A DNA stretch of 23,350 nt, from positions 1-23,350 of the forward strand of contig JAJYTJ010000049.1 of assembly GCA_021793115.1 (NCBI GenBank), in the 5' to 3' direction. The translations under genes and the position numbers were made by a program. Positions within the stretch are counted from its first letter, which is position 1. Each line of letters starts with the position of its first letter. The stretch is from Actinomycetes bacterium. GTDB taxonomy: Bacteria > Actinomycetota > Actinomycetes > Actinomycetales > Cellulomonadaceae. This document shows, piece after piece, positions 8,181 through 15,221 of this stretch. Under the pieces are notes generated by a model that was given only the letters and a program-made list of their open reading frames with translations, searched no databases and was not told the DNA's origin.

Positions 8181-9662
8181 GTGCAGCACAGCTCGCAACC
8201 GCTCGCTGCCGCCCTGTGCTGCGCCGTCGACGCCGTGGTCGAAGCCGCGGCGGCCCTTCCGGTCGCGTCTCTCGCGGCCGCGGAGTCGCAGGAGCTGCTG
8301 CTGTCGGTGCTGGAGCAGGCGAGCCGGCTGACGGTCGCCGGCGCCCGGTTGTCGACCGAGGTGGACGCCGAGGGCCTGTGGGCCACCGAGGGTGCGCGGT
8401 CGTTCGCGGCGTGGCTCGCCGCTCGGAGCGGGATGTCGTTCGCCAGGGCGCGGGGGCTGGTGGCCACCGGCCGTGCCCTGCGTGACCACCTGCCCGCCAC
8501 CGAGGCTGCCGGCCTGGCCGGGGCGATGAGCGCCGAGCAGGTGCAGACCATGGCCACGGTGGTCGCCACGAGCGAGGCACGGGTGGCGGCGCTGGCCGGC
8601 TCGGCCGAGGAGTGCGGCGAGGAGTTCCTCGTGCAGCACGCCCCCGCGGAGGGGGCCGAGGGGTTCCGCCGGCTGGCCCGCCGGTGGGCCGCGGCCGCTG
8701 ATCCGGCCGCCGACGAGCGTGGCTACCGCGACGCGTGCGACCGCGAGTTCCTCGCGCTCTCGCCGACCCTCGGCGGGTTCCACCTCGCAGGTTTCCTGAC
8801 CACCGAGCACGGCGCCACGCTGGGCACGGCCCTGGACGCCGTGATGAGCCCGCCGGCGGCCGGGGACGCGCGGACCACCCAGCAGCGGCGCGCCCAGGCC
8901 CTGAGCGACCTGGCTCGCCTGACCCTGGACCACGGCCTGGTCGGGACGGGCGCGGCGGTGCGCCCCCACCTGTCCGTGGTCGTCGACTTCGACACCTTGC
9001 GCCGCACCGTCGAAGGCCCGGCGGCCGACGAGCGCGTGGCGAGCGGCGCGTCGACGACCAGCGAGCCGGCGCACGGCCGCGAAGCCACCGGTCGCGGTGG
9101 CCACGACCGGCCCACGGACCGCGGACCCGACCCGCTGGGCGCCGATCACGCCAACTGCGACGAGGAACCGGCGGAGATCCCGTTCGACTCCGCGTTCCGG
9201 GCGCGCGCCGGGTCGGCGTGCCTGTTCCGGCTGACGCCGGTGGCCGACGTCGAACGCTTCGCGGTGGCCGAGGTGCTGGGGGCCGGGCCGATCCCGGCCG
9301 GCGTGCTTGCGCGCCTGGCCTGCGACAGCGAGCTGTCGCGGATCGTGTTCGGGCCCGACAGCCAGGTGATCAACGTCGGCCGCGCGGAACGGACCTTCGC
9401 CGGGCCACGCCGCAAGGCGGTCATCGCCCGCGATGGCCATTGCCGCTACCCCGGCTGCACCGCCCCACCGGCACTGGGCGAGATCCACCACATCGACGAG
9501 TGGGTCAAGGACCATGGTGACACCGACATCAACATGGGCATCCTGCTGTGCTGGTACCACCACGACCTGATCCACCGGCTGCACATCCGGATCCGCCCCT
9601 CGCCGGGCGGCGGGTGGCTCTTCCTCACCCGCCACGGCGAACCCGTCACCCACGCCGCCTGA
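8181..9662 (+). CDS. DUF222 / HNH endonuclease domain protein (REP13E12-like)
   Basis: A 493-residue protein with the N-terminal helical DUF222 region and a C-terminal HNH nuclease fold, the architecture of the actinobacterial 13E12 repeat family, often present in many copies per genome. The HNH core is complete: CRYPGC (421-426), EIHHIDEW with His436/His437, DINMGILLC and WYHH (His460/His461). A hydrophilic, low-conservation linker with many charged residues (about 300-335) joins the two parts. The GTG at 8181 is chosen because GAGGGGG lies five bases upstream; an earlier GTG (8127) would add 18 unlikely residues. The biological role of the family is unsettled; some members are suggested to be mobile or host-DNA-cutting. 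No partner gene is adjacent. Confidence 0.9.
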   Translation: MQHSSQPLAAALCCAVDAVVEAAAALPVASLAAAESQELLLSVLEQASRLTVAGARLSTEVDAEGLWATEGARSFAAWLAARSGMSFARARGLVATGRALRDHLPATEAAGLAGAMSAEQVQTMATVVATSEARVAALAGSAEECGEEFLVQHAPAEGAEGFRRLARRWAAAADPAADERGYRDACDREFLALSPTLGGFHLAGFLTTEHGATLGTALDAVMSPPAAGDARTTQQRRAQALSDLARLTLDHGLVGTGAAVRPHLSVVVDFDTLRRTVEGPAADERVASGASTTSEPAHGREATGRGGHDRPTDRGPDPLGADHANCDEEPAEIPFDSAFRARAGSACLFRLTPVADVERFAVAEVLGAGPIPAGVLARLACDSELSRIVFGPDSQVINVGRAERTFAGPRRKAVIARDGHCRYPGCTAPPALGEIHHIDEWVKDHGDTDINMGILLCWYHHDLIHRLHIRIRPSPGGGWLFLTRHGEPVTHAA

Positions 9663-9723
9663 GACGCCGGCGGGACCGGGCTGTTGGGTCGCACCCGGAC
9701 ACCCACGCCGCCTGCGACGCCGG
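9647..9723. repeat. 24-base direct repeat across and after the HNH gene stop codon
   Basis: CACCCACGCCGCCTG plus GACGCCGG with one variable base between: copy 1 at 9647-9670 contains the TGA stop, copy 2 at 9700-9723 has TGC at that place. 23 of 24 positions agree; offset 53 bases. It lies between convergent genes. Confidence 0.75.
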
Positions 9724-9732
9724 GGGTCGGGG

Positions 9733-10854
9733 TTACCGCGTCGGCCCTGCCACCGGCAGGGTCACGCGGAACGCCGCGCCGCCCTCCGGTGCGACCCCCA
9801 CCGCGATGCCGCCGCCGAGCCGCTGCACCAGGCCGTGCACCAGGGACAGTCCGATGCCCACGCCCACGGGCCGCTCGTCGCGGTATCGCGCGCCCAGCGC
9901 ACCCGGCTCGAACGCCACCGCCTGGTCCTCGGGCGTGAGGCCCGGGCCGCCGTCCCGCACCTCGAGCACCACCCCGCCCGGGGCGGCGCGTGCCGCCAGC
10001 ACCACCGGGCGCCCTGCGGGCGTCAGCCGCACGGCGTTCGCCGCCAGGCCGTCGAGCACCTGCCGCACCCGCCCCGCGTCGGTGAGCGCCACGAGCGGGA
10101 CGCCGGGCCGCTCGACGACCAGGTGGCTTCCGGTCGCGCGGGCGTGCGACGCCCAGGCGTCGGCCGCCTGGTCGAGGAGCACCGCGAGGTCGGTGGGCGC
10201 CAGCTCGAGCCGGAAGTCGTCCGCGCCCAGGCGTGCCAGGTCGAGCAGGTCCTCGACGAGGCGCGTGAGCCGCGCCGCCTCGTCGACCACCACGCGGGCT
10301 GCCCGTTGCGCCTCGTCGCCGGTGACCACGCCGTCGGCGATCGACTCGCCGAACCCGCGGACGGCCGTCAGCGGTGTCCGCAGCTCGTGCGAGACCGAGA
10401 GCAGGAACCTCCGCTGCCGGGCCTCCGAGGTCTCGAGCGCGGCCGCGAGGGTGTTGAGCGACTCGGCGACCTCCGCGACCTCCGGCGGCCCCTCCACCGG
10501 CACCCGGACGTCCCGGCGGCCCGCCCCCAGCTCGCCCGCGGCCGCGGCGGTGCGGCGCAGCGGCCGGGTGAGCACCTGGGCCGTCGTCGTGCCGGCGACG
10601 AGCCCGACGACGAGGCCGGCCAGGCAGCCGGCGGCGACGGCCTGGTTGATCCGCCGGGTGGGGGCGACCGCCGCCGCCCGCTCCTCGGCGCGCAGCCGAG
10701 CCGGGTCCACCGTGCCCGAGTTGCGGATCGCGGTGAGGCTCGCCCGCTCCTCCGCGAGCACCACCCGGGCGGCGGCGAAGCCGGCCAGCGCCGCCGCGGC
10801 CAGGGCGACGCCCACGCAGGTGAGGGTGATGCGTGTCGTCAGGCTCGTGCTCAT
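9733..10854 (-). CDS. Sensor histidine kinase of a two-component system
   Basis: A 373-residue membrane sensor kinase. Two hydrophobic segments (about 9-29 and 74-94) bracket a short, roughly 45-residue extracytoplasmic part, followed by a HAMP linker. Then come the dimerisation/phosphoacceptor domain with His156 in SVSHELRTPL and the ATPase domain: N-box-like LAANAVRLTP (N273), G1 box DGGPGL (301-306), G2 GVGIGLSL (331-338). The ATG overlaps the stop of the response regulator (ATGA), so the two are translationally coupled. The extracytoplasmic loop is small, so the stimulus may be sensed with help from another envelope protein; the operon encodes two exported proteins. The signal is unknown. 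The frame is open further upstream, but that part is the regulator's shadow. Confidence 0.94.
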   Translation of the reverse strand: MSTSLTTRITLTCVGVALAAAALAGFAAARVVLAEERASLTAIRNSGTVDPARLRAEERAAAVAPTRRINQAVAAGCLAGLVVGLVAGTTTAQVLTRPLRRTAAAAGELGAGRRDVRVPVEGPPEVAEVAESLNTLAAALETSEARQRRFLLSVSHELRTPLTAVRGFGESIADGVVTGDEAQRAARVVVDEAARLTRLVEDLLDLARLGADDFRLELAPTDLAVLLDQAADAWASHARATGSHLVVERPGVPLVALTDAGRVRQVLDGLAANAVRLTPAGRPVVLAARAAPGGVVLEVRDGGPGLTPEDQAVAFEPGALGARYRDERPVGVGIGLSLVHGLVQRLGGGIAVGVAPEGGAAFRVTLPVAGPTR

Positions 10855-11528
10855 CGGTCGTCTCCCCGATCGTCGGCCGCGTAGCCGACGCCGCGCACCG
10901 TTCGCAGGGGGGCACCGGCGCCGAGCTTCGCGCGGAGCTGGGCGACGTGGACGTCGACCGTGCGCCCGCTGCCGCCGCCGTACCCCCACACGGCCGAGAG
11001 CAGCTCGTCGCGCGTCCAGACCCGTCCCGGTGCCCGCAGCAGGTGCGTCAGCAGGTCGAACTCGGTCGGCGTGAGGTGGACCTCGTCGTCGTGGGCGTAG
11101 ACGCGGCGTCTCGTCACGTCCACGGAGACGGGACCGAGCTGCAGCCGGTCCTCGTCGACCGGGCGGGACCGGCGCAGCACCGCGTGCACCCGCGCCACCA
11201 GCTCGCGCGGGCTGAACGGCTTGGTGACGTAGTCGTCCGCGCCGAGCTCCAGGCCGAGGATCCGGTCCACCTCCTCGTCCCGCGCCGTGACGAAGAGCAC
11301 CGGCGTGCGGTCACCGCGCTCCCGCAGCCGCCGGCACACCTCGATGCCGTCCAGGCCGGGCAGCCCGATGTCGAGGATCGCCGCGACGGGCCGCCGCGTG
11401 AGGATCGCCTGGAGCGCGGTGGCGCCGTCGGCGTGCGCCTCGACCCCGAACCCGTCCCGCGTGAGGTACAGCCGCACCAACGACGACACAGCGGCGTCGT
11501 CCTCGGCCAGCACGACGAGGCCGGGCAC
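10851..11528 (-). CDS. OmpR/PhoB-family response regulator
   Basis: A 225-residue DNA-binding regulator. The receiver domain has the acidic pocket EDD (9-11), phosphoacceptor Asp53 (ILDIGLPGLDG), Thr81 (FVTAR) and Lys103 (TKPFSPREL). The C-terminal winged helix shows LTPTEFDLLTHLLRAPG, then TVDVHVAQLRAKLG and the terminal RTVRGVGY motif. The GTG at 11528 is chosen because GAGGAGG lies five bases upstream, overlapping the stop codon of the preceding lipoprotein gene (gap 10 bases). This points to a single transcript with the genes on both sides. It is the partner of the downstream kinase. Confidence 0.95.
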   Translation of the reverse strand: MPGLVVLAEDDAAVSSLVRLYLTRDGFGVEAHADGATALQAILTRRPVAAILDIGLPGLDGIEVCRRLRERGDRTPVLFVTARDEEVDRILGLELGADDYVTKPFSPRELVARVHAVLRRSRPVDEDRLQLGPVSVDVTRRRVYAHDDEVHLTPTEFDLLTHLLRAPGRVWTRDELLSAVWGYGGGSGRTVDVHVAQLRAKLGAGAPLRTVRGVGYAADDRGDDR

Positions 11529-11538
11529 GGTCACCTCC

Positions 11539-11901
11539 TCACGAGTTGTCGGACGCGATGTCCCGGTCCACCTCGTCGGCCAGCGCGTTCGCGCCGTCGA
11601 GCGCCTGCTGGACGGCCGCCGCGGAGCCGGGCCCGGCGGTCGGCCCATCTTCGCCCGCGGTGGCGGGGACGGAGGAGGTGGTCGCGCCCGACGCGCCGGG
11701 CGCCGTGGTGCCGGCGGACCCGGCTGACCCGTTCGACCCGGCCGACCCGGCCGACCCGTTCGACCCGGCTGACCCGGCCGACCCGGCTGTGCCCGCGTGG
11801 CCGCAGCCGCCCAGGACGAGGACGACGAGCAGCGCCGCGCCGGCCGAGGCCGCCCCCAGGCGACGTCGCCGAGCCGGCGGGATGGTCGACGAGGCCGCCA
11901 C
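11539..11901 (-). CDS. Small lipoprotein with Gly-Ser-Ala/Asn repeat, in two-component operon
   Basis: A 120-residue predicted lipoprotein of unknown function. The N-terminus has RRRR, a hydrophobic stretch and lipobox LGGC (Cys33). After it comes a flexible repeat (GSAGSAGSNGSAGSAG pattern) encoded by a 9-base minisatellite, a Thr/Ser/Ala linker, and a C-terminal short helix (AAAVQQALDGANALADEVDRDI). This looks like a tethered helical peptide on the outer face of the membrane. The start is uncertain: GTG 11901 has AGGAGGG at long spacing. ATG 11946 is an alternative, but it sits inside a 15-bp hairpin and would put 48 residues before the lipid cysteine. The stop codon overlaps the response regulator's ribosome-binding site, so co-expression is likely. 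I infer, without proof, a role as an accessory signal input. Confidence 0.7.
   Translation of the reverse strand: MAASSTIPPARRRRLGAASAGAALLVVLVLGGCGHAGTAGSAGSAGSNGSAGSAGSNGSAGSAGTTAPGASGATTSSVPATAGEDGPTAGPGSAAAVQQALDGANALADEVDRDIASDNS
11717..11788. repeat. Minisatellite: eight 9-base units
   Basis: Eight consecutive units of GACCCGGCY or GACCCGTTC (order: GGCT, GTTC, GGCC, GGCC, GTTC, GGCT, GGCC, GGCT endings). They keep the reading frame of the minus-strand lipoprotein and encode its Gly-Ser-Ala/Asn linker, so copy number can change without a frameshift. Confidence 0.9.
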
Positions 11902-11934
11902 CAGGCCCGGCCGCCCTCCTGGGCGTCCGGCCCG

Positions 11935-11970
11935 CCCGACGGGCATGCCGCGAACGGCACGCCCGTCGGG
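11935..11970 (-). terminator. 15-bp hairpin between the two exported-protein genes (attenuator or partial terminator)
   Basis: Arms 11935-11949 and 11956-11970 are complementary over 15 bases with one A/C mismatch, which becomes a G-U pair in minus-strand RNA; the loop is GCGAAC. It lies 24 bases after the stop of the secreted-protein gene. No U-tract follows, so it may be an RNA-stabilising or attenuating structure, not a full terminator. Confidence 0.5.
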
Positions 11971-11993
11971 GCCCCGGCGGTCGCCCAGGCTGG

Positions 11994-12443
11994 TCACTGG
12001 CCCGCCGCCGGGAGCACGGCGCAGATCTCCGTGTCGACCGTGTTCAGCCGTGCGAGGGCCTTCTGGAGGGCGGGCACCCGGTCGGCGCGCAGCGTCGCCC
12101 GCGCGGTGAGGACGTTCGCCCGGTCGGTGTGCCCGGCGGCGCCGGCCTGCTGGGCGCGGGCCCGCAGGTAGGCGGCGGAGCCGGGCGTGTCGGCGCCCGC
12201 CTGGATCCGCGCGATGAGCGTGTTCAGCCGCTTCTGCGTGCCGGTGACCCGGGAGCACTCGGCCCGCACGGTCGCCAGGTCGGTGGTGATGGTCACCTGG
12301 TTCCCGTTCACCGACGTGGAGAACGTCGGCGACGGGGACGGTGCCGGTGTCTCGGCGGCCCAGGCGGTGCCGGTGCCGAGAACGGTGACGAGCAGGGCGG
12401 TGGCGCCGACGGCCGCGGCGCGGCGTGAGGTCCAGCGGAACAT
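11994..12443 (-). CDS. Small secreted helical protein, first gene of two-component operon
   Basis: A 149-residue exported protein of unknown function. The signal peptide is clear (FRWTSRR, hydrophobic 11-24, cleavage near AWA-A at 29). The mature part has a Pro/Ser linker, then mostly helix-forming sequence rich in Ala, Arg, Leu (about 50-138) that could form a helical hairpin. Two cysteines (63 and 141) bracket it and may form a disulfide. The ATG at 12443 has GGGAG six bases upstream. It is the most distal 5' gene of an apparent unit with the lipoprotein, the response regulator and the kinase, all on the minus strand with short gaps. A role as ligand-binding or signal-modulating protein is inference only. 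Confidence 0.82.
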   Translation of the reverse strand: MFRWTSRRAAAVGATALLVTVLGTGTAWAAETPAPSPSPTFSTSVNGNQVTITTDLATVRAECSRVTGTQKRLNTLIARIQAGADTPGSAAYLRARAQQAGAAGHTDRANVLTARATLRADRVPALQKALARLNTVDTEICAVLPAAGQ

Positions 12444-12543
12444 GGGTGGCTCCCTTCGGTGGTGACTTGGACGGGAGCCACGCTGCCGTGCCCAGGTGCA
12501 CGGGCGGTCAGCGGAACGTTCGGGCTTCGTCAGGATCGGCGGC

Positions 12544-12549
12544 TACCGT
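12544..12549 (+). promoter_or_regulatory. -10 box placed for leaderless transcription of the hydrolase gene
   Basis: TACCGT ends 7 bases before GTG 12557, with no Shine-Dalgarno between. It lies in the 113-base divergent gap shared with the two-component operon. A CGTGC/GCACG inverted repeat at 12487-12502 lies near the middle of the gap. Confidence 0.55.
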
Positions 12550-12556
12550 GGGGCCC

Positions 12557-14101
12557 GTGCCCTTGAGCCGCCGCCGAGCCGCCGCCACCGTCCTCGCCGC
12601 GTCGGCGGCCCTGCTGCTCGCCGGCTGTGTCGCCCCGGTGCACCAGGTCACCGTCCCCACGGGCGGCACGAGCGCGCAGACACCGCCGGCCTCGGCGCCT
12701 GCCGGCGCGGCGAAGTTCTACACGCAGCACGTCGCCTGGTCGTCGTGCCCCAAGGGCACCCAGGCCGACCAGTGCGCGACGATCCAGGTTCCCCTCGACT
12801 GGGCCCACCCCGAGGGCGACACCATCTCGCTCGCGGTGGCGCGCGACGCGGCCACGGGCAAGGACCCGGTCGGGTCGATCCTCGTCAACCCGGGCGGCCC
12901 GGGCGCTTCCGCGATCGACTTCCTGTCGACGATGGACACGATCATGAGCGTCGAGGTGCGCGACGAGTACGACCTCGTGGCCTTCGACCCCCGGGGCGTC
13001 CAGCGCAGCACGCCCGTGACCTGCTACGACGGCCCCCAGATGGACCAGCTGACGGCGGCCGACTTCAACCTGAGCACCGACGCCGGCGTGCAGCAGCAGA
13101 CGGACGCGTGGGGCGCCTTCGGGAAGGCCTGCGCGGCCAAGACTGGCCCGGCGCTGGGGCACGTCGACACCGTGAGCTCGGCGCGCGACATGGACGTGGT
13201 GCGCGCCCTCGTCGGCGACCGGACCCTCAACTACCTCGGCTACTCGTACGGCACCAAGCTCGGCGCCACCTACGCCGCGCTCTACCCGACGACCGTCGGC
13301 CGCATGGTGCTCGACTCGGCGCTCGACCCGACGCTCGACGGCGACCAGATGGCCGCGGGCCAGGCGGTGGGCTTCGAGAGCGCGCTGCGGGCGTACGTCA
13401 CCAGCTGCCTGTCGGGGTCGGGCTGCCCGCTCACCGGGTCCGTGGATGCCGCGATGGCGCAGATCAAGGCGATGCTCGACGCGACGCACACCAAGCCGCT
13501 GCCCACCACGTCGGGCCGCCGGCTCACCGCGCCGCTCGCCTTCACCGGCATCGCCTACCCGCTCTACTCGCAGCAGGCGTGGCCGCAGCTGACGGCGGCG
13601 CTCCGGGCGGCGCTCGCCGGAGACGGCACGGTGCTGCTGGCGCTGTCGGACGCCTACTACGACCGCGCCTCGAACGGCACGTACACCACCAACACGACCG
13701 AGGCCTTCAGCGCCATCAACTGCCTGGACCTCAAGGCGACCACCGACCTGACGACCATGCGCTCGGAGGCGGCCGCCATCGAGAAGGCGGCACCGACGGT
13801 CGGTGAGTTCTTCGCGTACTCCGGCACCCTGTGCGCGCAGTGGCCCGAGCCCTACGTCGGCGGCCTGCCCGACTACTCCGCCAAGGGCGCCCCGCCCATC
13901 CTCGTCATCGGCACGACGAACGACCCGGCGACCCCGTACGTCTGGGCGCAGGCCCTGGCCAAGGAGCTGTCCTCCGGCGTGCTGCTCACGCACGTGGGCC
14001 AGGGGCACGGGGTGTACGGGCTGGGCAACCAGTGCGCCACGAGCGCCGTGGACGACTACCTCCTCGACGGGACCACGCCGGCCCCCGGCACGCGCTGCTG
14101 A
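12557..14101 (+). CDS. Lipoprotein alpha/beta hydrolase, tripeptidyl-aminopeptidase type
   Basis: A 514-residue exported serine hydrolase like the Streptomyces Tap/SlpD-SlpE proteins, which trim tripeptides from secreted proteins. The signal ends in a lipobox, LLLAGC (Cys24). The oxyanion loop is NPGGPG (111-116), the nucleophile Ser230 is in GYSYGTKLG, the acid is Asp456 (GTTNDPATP) and the base His484 (GQGHGVYG). The last 90 residues match the TAP-like C-terminal domain. Cysteines in the lid region (284, 290, 389, 426) may pair outside the cell. The GTG start gives a compact signal peptide and has a -10 box at leaderless spacing; the longer upstream frame has no signal. It is divergent from the two-component operon, so the two may share regulation (inference). 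Substrate specificity is unknown. Confidence 0.92.
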   Translation: MPLSRRRAAATVLAASAALLLAGCVAPVHQVTVPTGGTSAQTPPASAPAGAAKFYTQHVAWSSCPKGTQADQCATIQVPLDWAHPEGDTISLAVARDAATGKDPVGSILVNPGGPGASAIDFLSTMDTIMSVEVRDEYDLVAFDPRGVQRSTPVTCYDGPQMDQLTAADFNLSTDAGVQQQTDAWGAFGKACAAKTGPALGHVDTVSSARDMDVVRALVGDRTLNYLGYSYGTKLGATYAALYPTTVGRMVLDSALDPTLDGDQMAAGQAVGFESALRAYVTSCLSGSGCPLTGSVDAAMAQIKAMLDATHTKPLPTTSGRRLTAPLAFTGIAYPLYSQQAWPQLTAALRAALAGDGTVLLALSDAYYDRASNGTYTTNTTEAFSAINCLDLKATTDLTTMRSEAAAIEKAAPTVGEFFAYSGTLCAQWPEPYVGGLPDYSAKGAPPILVIGTTNDPATPYVWAQALAKELSSGVLLTHVGQGHGVYGLGNQCATSAVDDYLLDGTTPAPGTRC

Positions 14102-14154
14102 CCCCCCAGGGCGCCCCCGGGATCCCCTCCCCACCCCGAGCCCGGACCGTGCCG

Positions 14155-14222
14155 CGAACACGTCACTTCGTGTCGAGCCCGGCAGGCCGGACTGCCGTGC
14201 TCGGCGCCACCTGCCGTGTTCG
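14155..14222. repeat. 68-bp palindromic element, copy 1 (diverged; 11-8-11-8-11-8-11 layout)
   Basis: Arms 14155-14184 and 14193-14222 (30 bases each) match at 23 of 30 positions as an inverted repeat around the 8-base loop GGCCGGAC. Each arm is two 11-base units of the type CGARCACGGCA separated by 8 bases, giving a 19-base period. It matches the reverse complement of the element at 23280-23347 at 56 of 68 positions, loop included (7 of 8). It sits 53 bases after the hydrolase stop and 103 bases before tRNA-Thr. It may act as a terminator-like hairpin for the hydrolase gene, though no U-tract follows. Confidence 0.85.
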
Positions 14223-14266
14223 TGGGCGGGGCAGGCGGGAGGGGGTGGCCCGGTGTCCAATCCGTT

Positions 14267-14296
14267 TTGGGGCCCGCACGGGGTGCCGGGTACAGT
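14267..14296 (+). promoter_or_regulatory. Candidate promoter of tRNA-Thr
   Basis: TTGGGG (14267-14272), an 18-base spacer and TACAGT (14291-14296), with the mature tRNA starting 30 bases further on. Spacing suits a housekeeping sigma factor; the -35 match is modest. Confidence 0.45.
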
Positions 14297-14325
14297 TGCC
14301 ACGCTCGCCGGGCGTTCCCGACGAC

Positions 14326-14398
14326 GCCGCCTTAGCTCAGTCGGCAGAGCGTCTCACTCGTAATGAGAAGGTCGAGAGTTCGATTCTCTCAGGCGGCT
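14326..14398 (+). tRNA. tRNA-Thr (anticodon CGT)
   Basis: A 73-base cloverleaf. The acceptor stem GCCGCCT pairs with AGGCGGC, the D-arm is GCTC...GAGC, the anticodon stem TCTCA/TGAGA encloses loop CTCGTAA with anticodon CGT (14359-14361, reads ACG), the variable loop is AGGTC, and the T-arm GAGAG-TTCGATT-CTCTC is perfect. The discriminator base is T and CCA is not encoded. No repeated tRNA 3' end is visible in the window, so there is no sign of an integrated element here. Confidence 0.97.
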
Positions 14399-14506
14399 CC
14401 CTTCGTGCAGGTCACGGCGCTGGCTCGCGCCGCGCAGGCCGGGTCGGCACCGGTGCGCCACGGCCCTGGCCGCGCCCGGCACCGGGGCCCCTGCGGGGCC
14501 CGACGG

Positions 14507-14512
14507 TAATGT
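14507..14512 (+). promoter_or_regulatory. -10 box of the TetR gene
   Basis: TAATGT, the most AT-rich hexamer of the gap, lies 38 bases before the GTG at 14550 and leaves room for a leader carrying GGGGGGAA as ribosome-binding site. Confidence 0.45.
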
Positions 14513-14549
14513 GGGCCGCAACCGGGACCGACGACGAGTGGGGGGAACT

Positions 14550-15170
14550 GTGCCGCGCATCTCCGCCCCGACGGTCGCCGAGCACCGGGCCCGCCAGCTG
14601 CGCGCGATCCTGGACGCGGCACGCGATCACCTGGCCGAGCGGGGCGAGGCCCCGACGCTCGCCGAGGTGGGGGCCCGGGCCGGGCTCGCGCGGTCCAGCC
14701 TCTACGAGTACTTCGGCTCGCGCGACGAGCTGCTCGCGGCGGTGGTCGCCGACGTGTTCCCCGCCTGGGCGGGGGCCGTGGTCGAGGCGATGCGTGCAGC
14801 GCCGGACCCCGGCCGGCGGGTGTGGGCGTACGTCCAGGCCAACGTGCGGCTCTTCGCGGGCTCCGAGCGCGCGGTGGCGCGGGCGTTGACGTCCGTGGTG
14901 GAGCCGGGCGTCCTCGCCGAGCCGGTGGGCGCCTTCCACCGTTCGCTGCAGGAGCCGCTGGTCGCGGCGCTGGCGGCCTACGGCGAGCCGGACCCCGCCG
15001 CGGTCGCGGACATCGTCGACTCCATGGTGCTGCGGGCGACGCGGGACGTGTGGGCGCTCGACGCCGACGAGGCGCGGCGCCACGCCGACGCGGCGCTCGG
15101 CCTCCTCGGTCGCGTGCTCGGCCCGTTCCTCGGGCTGGACGACGCGGACGTGCCGCGCCGCCCGCAGTAG
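14550..15170 (+). CDS. TetR-family transcriptional regulator
   Basis: A 206-residue regulator. The N-terminal helix-turn-helix is clear: RAILDAARDHLAERG, then TLAEVGARAGLARSSLYEYFGSRDEL (about 36-61; key motif LYEYFGSRDEL). The ligand/dimer domain follows and is not recognisable as a specific subfamily. The GTG at 14550 is chosen because GGGGGGAACT precedes it directly; the frame is open 13 codons further up without a signal. The downstream LiaF-like gene begins 51 bases later with its own -10 box, so it is a possible target, not proven. Confidence 0.9.
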   Translation: MPRISAPTVAEHRARQLRAILDAARDHLAERGEAPTLAEVGARAGLARSSLYEYFGSRDELLAAVVADVFPAWAGAVVEAMRAAPDPGRRVWAYVQANVRLFAGSERAVARALTSVVEPGVLAEPVGAFHRSLQEPLVAALAAYGEPDPAAVADIVDSMVLRATRDVWALDADEARRHADAALGLLGRVLGPFLGLDDADVPRRPQ

Positions 15171-15209
15171 GCGCCGACCGGACCTCGGGTGGCCGTCGGT
15201 GCTCGCCGC

Positions 15210-15215
15210 TACGGT
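15210..15215 (+). promoter_or_regulatory. -10 box placed for leaderless transcription of the LiaF-like gene
   Basis: TACGGT ends 6 bases before ATG 15222; no Shine-Dalgarno lies between. Confidence 0.55.
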
Positions 15216-15221
15216 GTCGGC

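Noticed and set aside
6990..9653. An 887-codon open frame on the minus strand across holB, the broken gene and the HNH gene
   Set aside because: It runs opposite or through three independently recognised genes. Only the short part MDDATAPARRR... at 7898 is real, and it belongs to the broken gene.
12530..14302. A 590-codon minus-strand frame opposite the hydrolase gene
   Set aside because: Low-complexity Arg/Val/Gly translation with no motif; the + strand has a complete catalytic triad and signal peptide.
14326..14398. tRNA-Thr as attachment site of an integrated element
   Set aside because: No repeat of the tRNA 3' end, no integrase and no change in gene style nearby.
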